In this document: in pieces, positions 53,664 through 61,497 of the stretch
Numbering within the stretch: position 1 is the first letter of the stretch
Layout: each line of letters begins with the position of its first letter
Assembly: GCF_900113375.1 (NCBI RefSeq)
Contig: NZ_FOPC01000011.1
Coordinates: 68,530 to 132,529 of the forward strand
Direction: 5' to 3'
Source of the DNA: Algoriphagus hitonicola
Lineage (GTDB): Bacteria > Bacteroidota > Bacteroidia > Cytophagales > Cyclobacteriaceae
Length of the DNA: 64,000 bases
The notes under the pieces: model-generated
The model's database searches: none
What the model was told of the DNA's origin: nothing
The model's input: the letters and a program-made list of their open reading frames with translations, nothing else
Made by a program: the position numbers and the translations under genes

Positions 53664-54857
53664 ATGAAAATAAAACAACTAATTCTTTTATCGATTACAT
53701 TAATTTCATTCTATTGTTGCAATTCTAAAGATAAATTAGATTTATTGAATGGAAGCTCCATTACCAAATCAATTTCCTTGAATATTATGGATAGTGTAAA
53801 AATACCCTATCTTGGAAATCCTATTGTTCATGATATTAATCCTAAGACCAACTCAATATTATTTATGGAATTTGATCAATTTTCTAATGATATAAATCTT
53901 GTGGATTTTGATGGAGATAAAATAAATTCATTTTCTAAATTCGGAGATATACCTGATGGTTATGGAAAATTATTAGCCTCACCAATATTATTAGATAATA
54001 ATGAGGTTTTAGTGTATGGGACAAATGGTTTTATTCGGTATGATTATCAAGGTAATTTAATTTCAAAAGTCAAAATTAGTGAATTGAAATTTCCAAATTT
54101 TAAAAATAGATTGGCTATGGGATTTGGGATGGAAAAATTGGGAGACAAATATCTTAATATAGAAGGAGGCTCACGTGAAACTGTAAATTATGACAAAATT
54201 AATCTTCATCCTGAATATTTTTTGTTCAATCTTTTAGATCCAAAGACAGGGAAATCTAAACCTATTATTCAATTCCCTAATTCAAGTATTTACAGGAGTG
54301 GAAAGTATTTCTTCAGGTATGCTTGGCAACCAGTTTTTTCAGTAAATAAAAATTTGATTTTTATTGTGTTTGGTGGCGAACCAGCAATATATATATACAG
54401 TTCTAATGAACCATTTCAGTTATTATCAAAAATTAATCTGGATTTAGAAGATTATCGATATTTTGAGGGTTCAGAAAATGAAAATTTAGAACATGATTTT
54501 TTGGGGATGTTCCTATCATCTGGAAGGATTGAAAATATAAAAAAAATCGAGGATAAATTTTTGGTTGCATATTTTGAAGGATATAAGGATTCCGACAAAG
54601 AAATATTCTTTGCACAGAAAAAAGATCGAAACGAAGCAATTGAGGTCAGAGAGAGACTGAAGGAAAAGTACCCTACAAGGCTGGCAGTTTTTGATAGTTT
54701 AGGAAATCTATTGACAATTTTAAATCCAGAAGGACTTGAACCAAACAGCATGCTTTTGCGAGATGGGCAACTCTGGATGATGGAAAAGCCTGATGAGGAA
54801 GTGGAACGGGATTACTTTAGGCTGTTTAGGGTAGGGTTAAAAGTGGAAAATAATTAG
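53664..54857 (+). CDS. 6-bladed beta-propeller lipoprotein (subgroup A)
   Basis: 397 residues with the lipobox SFYCC (lipidated Cys about residue 20). It shares with 47689-48852 the motifs PYLGNPIVHDI, FSKFGDIPDGYG, YGTNGFIRYDYQG, YRSGKYFFRYAWQPVFSVN and the C-terminal RLKEKYPTRLAVFDSLGN plus EKPDEEVERDYFRLFRV. It begins 14 bp after the IS right end, so the IS probably separated it from peptide 2. Strongly AT-rich. Function unknown. Confidence 0.82.
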   Translation: MKIKQLILLSITLISFYCCNSKDKLDLLNGSSITKSISLNIMDSVKIPYLGNPIVHDINPKTNSILFMEFDQFSNDINLVDFDGDKINSFSKFGDIPDGYGKLLASPILLDNNEVLVYGTNGFIRYDYQGNLISKVKISELKFPNFKNRLAMGFGMEKLGDKYLNIEGGSRETVNYDKINLHPEYFLFNLLDPKTGKSKPIIQFPNSSIYRSGKYFFRYAWQPVFSVNKNLIFIVFGGEPAIYIYSSNEPFQLLSKINLDLEDYRYFEGSENENLEHDFLGMFLSSGRIENIKKIEDKFLVAYFEGYKDSDKEIFFAQKKDRNEAIEVRERLKEKYPTRLAVFDSLGNLLTILNPEGLEPNSMLLRDGQLWMMEKPDEEVERDYFRLFRVGLKVENN

Positions 54858-54921
54858 CTGATCCTTATCTAAGCCTTTTTCCATCTTTCGATTAAAATTT
54901 AGATTCAATTAATAAGCTAAT

Positions 54922-55224
54922 TTGAGAACTTCTTTTCCCCATTACAAACAGCCCGATTCCAAAGACTGTGGACCTACTTGCCTGCGAATCATTGCCAAGT
55001 ACTATGGTAAACTGATCTCCCTCAAGGAAATCCGGGAAATATCGGAGACGACTCGGGAAGGAAGCAGCCTATTGAAGCTAAGTGATGCAGCGGAGGGGAT
55101 GGGATTTAAGACGATTGGTGCTAAGTTAAGCTTTAAAAAACAAGTTCACGGCTATTTTGAGGAAGAAATATGGTTTTTAGCCTATAGTGGAGTGATAATT
55201 CTGAGGGAAATCGTGGATAGATAA
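54922..55224 (+). pseudogene. C39 leader-peptidase fragment, copy 1
   Basis: TTG-started 100-codon frame. FPHYKQPDSKDCGPTCLRII is the catalytic-Cys motif of C39 peptidases (the Cys of DCGPTCL), then AKYYGKLISLKEIREISETT and REGSSLLKLSDAAEGMGF are typical. The frame then jumps to a tail EEEIWFLAYSGVIILREIV, so the catalytic His/Asp part, membrane domain and ABC ATPase are absent. It cannot be a working peptidase. Two more degraded copies (58233, 59680) share the same junction. Confidence 0.72.
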
Positions 55225-55226
55225 TT

Positions 55227-55242
55227 CAGTAAAATTTTACTG
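55227..55242. promoter_or_regulatory. Putative XRE operator, site 3 (peptide 3)
   Basis: CAGTAAAATTTTACTG is a perfect 16-bp palindrome about 100 bp before peptide 3. The following GGAATTTAATAAAATTGGTA holds another half-site. The whole leader to the peptide start is nearly repeated at 59749-59866. Confidence 0.62.
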
Positions 55243-55341
55243 GAATTTAATAAAATTGGTATAGGATTAGGAAATCCATTAATGGAACTTGTTTTCGAAA
55301 AGAAACAGAAAAACTGTTTTAAAAATCCTAACTTAAAAGAA

Positions 55342-55584
55342 ATGAAAGGTTTAACCTTGGAAAAAATGAAGGCCTTCTCAAAAGAAGTGCTTGACAGAAA
55401 TCAAATGGCCAATATTTAAGGCGGTTCAAGTGGTGACTCTGGAAATAATGGAGTATGGCGTTGTACTTGCCCCGACGGAACAGTTGCAATGGTTTTTATC
55501 TACGATGATACTTCTCCTGGTGAACACGACGCAATGTTTGATTGTTCTGGCGTTATACTTTGTGACCCTCCCGGGACTTGGTAG
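55342..55584 (+). pseudogene. GG-leader peptide 3 with TAA in the cleavage site
   Basis: An 80-codon frame: leader MKGLTLEKMKAFSKEVLDRN, then QMANI-stop-GGSSGDSG. The TAA (55417-55419) stands where the other peptides have Leu, Val or Lys before GG, so one change TTA to TAA explains it. After it the frame is intact to a TAG at 55582 and encodes a core with VWRCTCPDG and DCSGVILCDPPGTW, four Cys. Either dead, read through, or making a 25-residue leader only. Confidence 0.7.
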
Positions 55585-55593
55585 CTAATCAAT

Positions 55594-55626
55594 AGCAGAA
55601 CATCCAAATTGGGTGTTCTGCTTTAA
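55594..55626 (+). terminator. Stem-loop after peptide 3
   Basis: AGCAGAACATCC (55594-55605) pairs with GGGTGTTCTGCT (55611-55622), 12 bp with one G-U pair, loop AAATT, then TTAATT. It starts 10 bp after the peptide frame ends. Confidence 0.8.
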
Positions 55627-55642
55627 TTATGAAATAATAGAA

Positions 55643-56719
55643 ATGACGAATGGATTTTATATTTACTTTTTTTTGTGCTTTCAATGTATTGTTGTTATTT
55701 CTTCGTGCTCATCCCCACTTCAAAATAAAGATTTTCCTACGGTTATAATTCCAGATAGGGTAGATCAAAATGTATACTTAAGTGATATAGCTGATTCCAT
55801 AATTCAAATTCACTTAGAGACTAATGAGCAATCATTATTAAGTGTAATAAAAGATGTGGTGTTCTATAAAAATAAAATTTATATTAATGATGGAATTAAG
55901 ATCCTAGGTTTTGACAATAAGGGGAATTTTCTTTTTAAATTAGGTCAAGAAGGCGATGGGCCTGGAGAATATGGCGTCATTAATTCTTTTGAAATTGATC
56001 GGAATTCGGGTTTAATTTATGTCTCCTCTTTGAGAAAATTGATTGTTTTTTCTTCAGATCATAAATTTATTCGAGAAAGAAGACTGCCAAGCGTATTAAA
56101 TTATTTATCTTTTATAGATGGGAGTTTGGTGGCTATATCAGAAGAGGTTGAGAGCAATTCAGAAAATAAATTAACGAGAAAGACAAAATTATATCAACTT
56201 AATTCAAAACTTACAATCACGGATAGCACAACTTTTAGAAATGAAAAAATAGACACTAGGGCTGAATCCTATTATAGGTATAAATTTTATATTTCTGTAA
56301 ATGACTCAGAAAATTATTTATATAAACCTTCATTCTATAAGAAACATTTACAACCCGACACCTTATATCGATTGAATGGATTGGATTTCTCTCCCTTTAA
56401 AGGGTTTGATTTTGAAAGAGCTAAAGAATTTAATCCAAATGGAAGAATCAACCCAGTAATTTTGAATATATCTCATTCAGAATCTTATATTATTTGCGAA
56501 TATCAATTGGATGCGGACTTAATGTTTTATATGGAGGAAAGGGGTGTATCTAAATCCTATAATTTAAAAACTGGCTTTCAAGACAATGACGGAACTTTGG
56601 TTGTTTTAAGACCAATAAAATTAAGTAATGATACTTTTTATTATATCAAAAAACCTGAATATGAAAAAGGATCAAAAATAGAACTAAACCCTATTATCGG
56701 CATAGTAAAGCTTAAATAG
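55643..56719 (+). CDS. 6-bladed beta-propeller lipoprotein (subgroup C)
   Basis: 358 residues from MTNGFYIYFFLCFQ, with the lipobox VISSC near residue 20 (start chosen to give a compact signal). Key blade motif GQEGDGPGEYGVINSFEIDR, then IYVSSLRKLIVFSSDHKF, and a late segment DADLMFYMEERGVSKSYN. The GxGPGEY motif is the DUF5128-type signature. Lies directly after peptide 3 and its stem-loop. Confidence 0.8.
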   Translation: MTNGFYIYFFLCFQCIVVISSCSSPLQNKDFPTVIIPDRVDQNVYLSDIADSIIQIHLETNEQSLLSVIKDVVFYKNKIYINDGIKILGFDNKGNFLFKLGQEGDGPGEYGVINSFEIDRNSGLIYVSSLRKLIVFSSDHKFIRERRLPSVLNYLSFIDGSLVAISEEVESNSENKLTRKTKLYQLNSKLTITDSTTFRNEKIDTRAESYYRYKFYISVNDSENYLYKPSFYKKHLQPDTLYRLNGLDFSPFKGFDFERAKEFNPNGRINPVILNISHSESYIICEYQLDADLMFYMEERGVSKSYNLKTGFQDNDGTLVVLRPIKLSNDTFYYIKKPEYEKGSKIELNPIIGIVKLK

Positions 56720-56775
56720 TTCTAAAATTATAATTGTCGAATTTAAAGTACATTCTCCTCAATAAATCTGCCATG

Positions 56776-56919
56776 ATGAAAATAATAAGCTTAGAAATGC
56801 TCAGACCCAGCACCAATGAGATTTTGGAAAGAAGTAAGATGAAGAAGATTAAGGGGGGTATTGGGCTTCCTGCTATCTACAATGTGATAATTGGCAAAGC
56901 CATAGACCTATGCAAGTAA
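56776..56919 (+). CDS. GG-leader peptide 4, possibly frameshifted at a G6 tract
   Basis: As read, 47 residues: leader MKIISLEMLRPSTNEILERS, KMKKIKGG, then only IGLPAIYNVIIGKAIDLCK. The GG is encoded in a run of six G (56853-56858). With one more G the frame would continue GG-YWASCYLQCDNWQ and later FCDCGGVGTSRYLQN, a Cys-containing core like those of the other peptides, open to about 57068. Both versions are possible; the short one lacks the Cys pattern. No stem-loop is evident after it. The next gene is a subgroup B propeller. Confidence 0.62.
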   Translation: MKIISLEMLRPSTNEILERSKMKKIKGGIGLPAIYNVIIGKAIDLCK

Positions 56920-57058
56920 CTAATTCCCATTTTTCTGCTGTAACTGTTTTTTGTGACTGCGGTGGAGTGGGTACAAGCAGATACTTACAAAATACAAGTT
57001 TAAAATTTTTTCTAATTCTGATTTTTATTATTTTAACAAATATTCCAAAAGTTACTTT

Positions 57059-58213
57059 ATGGTTAATATAAATAGTTATCGGCTCATAATTTACATCCTT
57101 TTTTTTGCCTTTCTTAATTGGCCTTCATTTTCCAATGCTCAATATAAACTGGAAGAAGTCAAGAGTTTTACTGTTGAATCTTTCTATCCTGTGGAAATAG
57201 TCGATTATTTCCCAAAGGATGGGCTTTATCTTGGTTATATTAATTCTATAGAAGGAAAAAGGATTGTACTCATTAATGAAGAGGGGGATTTTATCAGCAA
57301 CAAGATTTTGGAAGGCGATGGACCAAATAAATCCTCGGCCCCATTCAATGCGATGTCCTTTGCAGAGGATGGTACTATCTATCTTCAATCCTTTTCGTTT
57401 ATCTATCGCTATGATCAAAATTTGAACCTCCTTGACAAATTCAGCTATCCCTCTAGCACATCTATTCGAATTTTTGGGCGAATGGAGTTTTTTTCTTATT
57501 TCAAATTACCTGGTTCAAATTCCAATATTTCATTTATTACCAATCCTTCTGACACGAATTCATTTCGTCCTGGAAATGATTCTGAGACCGAGTTAATAGA
57601 GGTTTTCCAGAAAGGAACAGAAGAATCTTTTAAATTAGCTCCAGTAACGGATCGGATTATGTATTCAAGGTTTGATAAATCTTTGTTAGCAGACCTCTTT
57701 TTCATCATTTATAAACTTGATCCAAAAAGTCGAAAGCTTTATTTAACAACCAAGACAGATAGTGAGATACTTGTTTATGATTTGATAAATAAAAGTTTGG
57801 ATTCTAGAATTGAAATAAACCATGGAGAGTTTCCAATACTTCAAAAGAGTAAAATTTCAAGAAATGACTTTAAAACCAATGGGAGAATCGCCTTGGGGGC
57901 TAAAAATCATAAACTATTTTCTCTAGGAGGAGAGAAAATAGTTTTGGATTATATCCAAGAAATCCCCTACGGCATCTATGAACAGAAGATTGCTGAGGAC
58001 CCAACCTACCATCATTTCCAAGACCCAAACTATCACCGGTTGATAATATTTGAAGGGACTACCCAGGTATCAGGTGACATCAAACTTCCAGTCAACGGTA
58101 AATTAATGACTGCCTTGCCAGAGAATAGACTTCTATTTCAGTTGATTGACCCAACTATTGAAGAGGATTTTATCCGCTTTGGCGTATATGAATTGATTAA
58201 ATCAGGCAATTAA
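57059..58213 (+). CDS. Secreted 6-bladed beta-propeller (subgroup B)
   Basis: 384 residues with an SPI signal peptide ending PSFSNA. Shares with 48928 the motifs EILDYF-type IVDYFPKDGLYLGYI, ILEGDGPNKSSAPF, YDQNLNLLDKF, SRKLYLTTKTDSEILVYDL and YEQKIAEDPTYHHFQDPNYH, then the end EEDFIRFGVYEL. Function unknown. Follows peptide 4 by 139 bp. Confidence 0.82.
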   Translation: MVNINSYRLIIYILFFAFLNWPSFSNAQYKLEEVKSFTVESFYPVEIVDYFPKDGLYLGYINSIEGKRIVLINEEGDFISNKILEGDGPNKSSAPFNAMSFAEDGTIYLQSFSFIYRYDQNLNLLDKFSYPSSTSIRIFGRMEFFSYFKLPGSNSNISFITNPSDTNSFRPGNDSETELIEVFQKGTEESFKLAPVTDRIMYSRFDKSLLADLFFIIYKLDPKSRKLYLTTKTDSEILVYDLINKSLDSRIEINHGEFPILQKSKISRNDFKTNGRIALGAKNHKLFSLGGEKIVLDYIQEIPYGIYEQKIAEDPTYHHFQDPNYHRLIIFEGTTQVSGDIKLPVNGKLMTALPENRLLFQLIDPTIEEDFIRFGVYELIKSGN

Positions 58214-58232
58214 GGAGATATTTGTTTTTGTT

Positions 58233-58520
58233 TTGAAAACCGGCTTCACCCTCTACAAACAACCCGATTCCAAAGACTGTGGCCCACTTGCCTGCGTATA
58301 ATTGCCAAGCACTATGGAAAGCTGATCTCCCTCAAGGAAATCCGTGAAATATCGGAGACGACTCGGGAAGGAAGCAGCTTATTAAAACTCAATGATGCCG
58401 CGGATGGGATGGGGTTTAAGACCATCGGTGCGAAGCTGAGTTTTGAAAAATAAGAGCACTCCTAATTTGAGGAAGAAACAAGGTTTTTAGCCTACAGTGA
58501 GGGGTGAGGGAAATAATGAA
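58233..58520 (+). pseudogene. C39 leader-peptidase fragment, copy 2
   Basis: Matches copy 1 at 54922 closely at the nucleotide level. A one-base deletion right after the catalytic-Cys codon (TGTGGCCC-ACTTG versus TGTGGACCTACTTG) destroys the frame, and a TAA follows at LSFEK-stop. The same truncated tail GAGGAAGAAAC...TTTTTAGCC follows, showing that the deletion came before the duplication. Confidence 0.7.
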
Positions 58521-58529
58521 CACCTATTT

Positions 58530-58545
58530 CAGTAAATTCTTACTG
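58530..58545. promoter_or_regulatory. Putative XRE operator, site 4 (propeller 58609)
   Basis: CAGTAAATTCTTACTG, same palindrome with one changed centre, then GGAATTTAGTAAAATTGGTA. It lies 63 bp before the propeller start; no peptide gene is in between. Confidence 0.6.
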
Positions 58546-58608
58546 GAATTTAGTAAAATTGGTATAGATTATAGGTTAAAGTGAAAATTGTAAATTCTCA
58601 TCTCGATC

Positions 58609-59673
58609 ATGAAATATATTACTCGGATAGTGTTTATCATATTTATTTTCCAATTTCAGAATTGTGGAAATAAAGATTACCCAGATTCACTTAAATCTAC
58701 TAAAACAATAGAAATCAAGATGGATTTATTGAGGGGTGATTCACCGGAATTTATCATTGAAATATTAGACACTATAAACCTTGAGGTTCCTGGAAACCCT
58801 CCGCTTACATCCATTCAAGATTTGGCCTTTTCCGAGGATTTTATTCTTCTTTTAGATAGAAAACAGGGGCTTTTAAAATTTGACATCAATGGGAAACTTC
58901 TCCAGAAGATAGGAAAAATAGGAGAAGGGCCCGATGAATATGCTATGCCCTATGCCATTCACTTAGATGAAAAGGAAAATGTTGTTTTAGTGGCAGATTG
59001 GCAAAAAATGACCGTAATTTCCTATGACCTCGGGGGAAAATTTTATTCAACTAGCAGTAAATTTTCCGGGTATCCGATCTCCTTTTATGAAGACAAAGAT
59101 AACCTATTGGTAGTTCAAGAGACGATTAATGGTACCAAAGAAAAACCCCGTCAGGTATTAGTGAGCTCAATTGAACCCAAAACCTTTGAAGTTAAAAACT
59201 GGGAAAGGCCACTTTACGGCTATCATTCTGATTTTACCACTATCCATCAAATCCCAAGGTTACTAAGTCGGGTAAACAACGCAAGCTTGTTTTACATGCC
59301 AATCATTCGGGGAGAGATTTCTTCTCATAGCAAAAGAGATACGATTTTTAGAAAAGTGAATGATCATCTGCTGCCTGAGTATCAAATTAATTTTGAGGGG
59401 TTTGATCCCATACTTCAATTGAGGATAAGCCAAATAGTGATGTCTGATAAATATGTCTTTCTCCGGCTCATTTATGACAACCGACCCTATTTTTTAGTAA
59501 TTGATTTAGAAAGAAATCGTCCCCTAATTCATTTAAAAAAATTATTTGATCAAGAGATGACAGATGAAATGATTCCAAGGCCTTTTAAAGGGGATAGGTA
59601 TTATTCCATTCTTAGGAATAAGGAGAATGGCTTAGAGAAAAATCCACAAATAGTGTTTTACCGGCTGCAATAG
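58609..59673 (+). CDS. 6-bladed beta-propeller lipoprotein (subgroup C)
   Basis: 354 residues, lipobox FQNC (Cys near residue 19). Motifs: FSEDFILLLDRKQGLLKFDI, GKIGEGPDEYAMPYAIHLDE (GxGPxEY), VVLVADWQKMTVISYDLGGK. Ends QIVFYRLQ. It is the only propeller here with the palindromic operator just in front and no peptide gene, which suggests a lost peptide or direct control. Confidence 0.8.
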   Translation: MKYITRIVFIIFIFQFQNCGNKDYPDSLKSTKTIEIKMDLLRGDSPEFIIEILDTINLEVPGNPPLTSIQDLAFSEDFILLLDRKQGLLKFDINGKLLQKIGKIGEGPDEYAMPYAIHLDEKENVVLVADWQKMTVISYDLGGKFYSTSSKFSGYPISFYEDKDNLLVVQETINGTKEKPRQVLVSSIEPKTFEVKNWERPLYGYHSDFTTIHQIPRLLSRVNNASLFYMPIIRGEISSHSKRDTIFRKVNDHLLPEYQINFEGFDPILQLRISQIVMSDKYVFLRLIYDNRPYFLVIDLERNRPLIHLKKLFDQEMTDEMIPRPFKGDRYYSILRNKENGLEKNPQIVFYRLQ

Positions 59674-59679
59674 TCACGA

Positions 59680-59748
59680 TTGGAGGAAGAGATTCGCTTT
59701 TTAGCCTACAGTGGGGTGATAATTCTGAGGGAAATCGTGGATAGATAG
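59680..59748 (+). pseudogene. C39 fragment, copy 3 (tail only)
   Basis: TTGGAGGAAGAGATTCGCTT to TGGATAGATAG repeats the last 70 bp of copy 1 (55160-55224), coding LEEEIRFLAYSGVIILREIV. Only the 3' tail remains, immediately before the operator of peptide 5. Confidence 0.68.
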
Positions 59749-59750
59749 TT

Positions 59751-59766
59751 CAGTAAAATTTTACTG
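59751..59766. promoter_or_regulatory. Putative XRE operator, site 5 (peptide 5)
   Basis: CAGTAAAATTTTACTG, identical to site 3, followed by GGAATTTAGTAAAATTGGTA. The whole leader to 59866 is nearly the same as 55227-55341. Confidence 0.62.
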
Positions 59767-59865
59767 GAATTTAGTAAAATTGGTATAGGATTATGAAATC
59801 CATTTGTGGAAATTGTTTTCGAAAAGAAACAGAAAAACTGTTTTAGAAACCTAACTAAAAGAAAA

Positions 59866-60144
59866 ATGAAAAGCTTAATTTTAGAAAAACTGAAGCTCAC
59901 CTCAGAGGAACTTCTTAACAGAAATGAAATGAAAGATATTTTAGGAGGATCTGGAATGTCTTATTGTGCCGAAATGTACATGATCAGATCATGCAATGAA
60001 CTAGACGATGCTCAGATGGCAGGTTTTCAATATGGATGGACCAGTAACGGATGTAATTCTTCAGGAGGCGCTAATTATTGGGAGGAAGTCTCCTTGGAAG
60101 GAATCAGCATGGATGATTGTGACACCAGTTGGTATAGTTATTGA
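59866..60144 (+). CDS. GG-leader peptide 5
   Basis: 92 residues. Leader MKSLILEKLKLTSEELLNRN, then EMKDILGG (GG at about 27-28), core SGMSYCAEMYMIRSCNELDD onward with Cys at 33, 42, 61 and 84 and many Ser/Gly/Tyr. This is the clearest intact member and the best match to the leader consensus. The start at 59866 fits the leader; the frame upstream is shared non-coding leader. Followed by a perfect 11-bp stem-loop, then a CarboxypepD-like gene and a TlpA-type gene in the same direction. Confidence 0.8.
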   Translation: MKSLILEKLKLTSEELLNRNEMKDILGGSGMSYCAEMYMIRSCNELDDAQMAGFQYGWTSNGCNSSGGANYWEEVSLEGISMDDCDTSWYSY

Positions 60145-60159
60145 CTTCTCCTTTTTAGT

Positions 60160-60190
60160 ATTTGGGGATATCAAACCACTATCCCCAAAT
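60160..60190 (+). terminator. Stem-loop after peptide 5
   Basis: ATTTGGGGATA (60160-60170) pairs with TATCCCCAAAT (60180-60190), perfect, 9-nt loop. No T-tract follows, so it may be a processing or stability hairpin rather than a full terminator. Confidence 0.6.
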
Positions 60191-60210
60191 CTTCATGAAA
60201 CAACTCATCG

Positions 60211-61497
60211 ATGAAGTATTTATTTGCCATACTTTTTACGTTCGGAGTCCCCCTTTTGCTTTTTTCTCAGAATTTTTCAGAACAAAATAAAATATCAGGA
60301 ATTGTAAGAAATGATTCCTCGCCGGTCTTAAACGCATACATTTTTTTAAAAAATTATCCGGATTTCAATACCTTATCTGATTCAGAAGGACGGTATACCC
60401 TACTATTTCCTGAGAATTTAAGAAATGATACGCTGGTCATTTCACATATCGGATATGAACAAATTGAAGTCTCACTAGCCAATCTAAATAGATCGCCAAA
60501 CACCCAAATTTTGAAAGAGCGAACGATTGGTTTGGAGGAAATTTTGGTAGTACCTGAAGATAAGGCGCTAAAAGAAATGTTGCAGAAAGCGGTTTTGAAA
60601 ATCCCTGAGAATTATCCCAGCAAAAGACATCAATTGAATGGGCTATTTAGGCAGGTTTCTACAAACTACGATGAATTTACCCAACTAATAGAAGCAAAGG
60701 TGAAGATTGAGGATGTGGGATATACCAAGGCTATTGGGAGCGCTAAAATCAAGATTGAAGAATTGCGAAAAAGTGATGACCTAGCAGAAAAAGATTCAAC
60801 TTACATCATGTTTCTAAGGAAATTTCAAAATTCGCAACAAGCAGAAAATCAAAATTCGGTAGCTGAAAATCAACCTATTCAATTGTATGAAAGCAATCTT
60901 ATTCGAAAAAATTACCTAGAAAGGAGTCCTTTAAATATCAATGGATTTATGAATGAATTCTTTGGTATTATTGAAAGACCAGTCTATCAAGAATTAATGG
61001 GGTTTGAGCTCGTAGACCAAGATACGATTTACCAGATTGCCTATGGTTCTACCGATCCTCCAATAGGAACTTCCTATATTAAGATCAATAGCCGGGATTT
61101 TGCGATAGTAGAATTTCAAGTAACTAGATATATGGATCCTGAAAGAGAATCCTATGAACAGTTTTTTATGAAATACAAAAAAGTTAATCAAAAATACTAC
61201 CCTGAAAAACTCATCCACAAAGTTATTCGGTTTATTAATCGTAACATAGGTAGCCATCAAATGGATATACAGACTTTTTATTTTGACGAAGTCCAAACAG
61301 GAAAATTGAAAAAAATAAGAAATTGGGAAAAAGAATTACGAGATTCTAGGATAGATTTAAATCCTTCTGTGTATGATTCAGTGAGTTGGAAAAATTCTCA
61401 GTATTTAAAAAATCATCCATTGGATTCAGCCATAATCAAAAGTTTGGAAAGATTTAGAAGCCTAGATGAGCAATTTGGAAGTAATGGGAAAAATTAA
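60211..61497 (+). CDS. Carboxypeptidase-regulatory-like domain protein
   Basis: 428 residues with a signal peptide (ending LLLFSQ, about 19). Residues about 27-105 form a CarboxypepD_reg-like fold: ISGIVRNDSSPVLNAYIFLK, SDSEGRYTLLFPENL, LVISHIGYEQIEVSL, the start of many TonB-receptor-type outer-membrane proteins, but no barrel follows. The rest is a large mixed domain (NEFFGIIERPVYQELMGFEL, SYIKINSRDFAIVEFQVTRY) seen in several Bacteroidota proteins of unknown role. It overlaps the thioredoxin gene by 14 bp. Confidence 0.8.
   Translation: MKYLFAILFTFGVPLLLFSQNFSEQNKISGIVRNDSSPVLNAYIFLKNYPDFNTLSDSEGRYTLLFPENLRNDTLVISHIGYEQIEVSLANLNRSPNTQILKERTIGLEEILVVPEDKALKEMLQKAVLKIPENYPSKRHQLNGLFRQVSTNYDEFTQLIEAKVKIEDVGYTKAIGSAKIKIEELRKSDDLAEKDSTYIMFLRKFQNSQQAENQNSVAENQPIQLYESNLIRKNYLERSPLNINGFMNEFFGIIERPVYQELMGFELVDQDTIYQIAYGSTDPPIGTSYIKINSRDFAIVEFQVTRYMDPERESYEQFFMKYKKVNQKYYPEKLIHKVIRFINRNIGSHQMDIQTFYFDEVQTGKLKKIRNWEKELRDSRIDLNPSVYDSVSWKNSQYLKNHPLDSAIIKSLERFRSLDEQFGSNGKN

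Noticed and set aside
3397..55584. Stop-codon reassignment or recoding to explain TAA in two peptide genes
   Set aside because: Many genes in the window end normally with TAA, and TAA is not used for selenocysteine or pyrrolysine.
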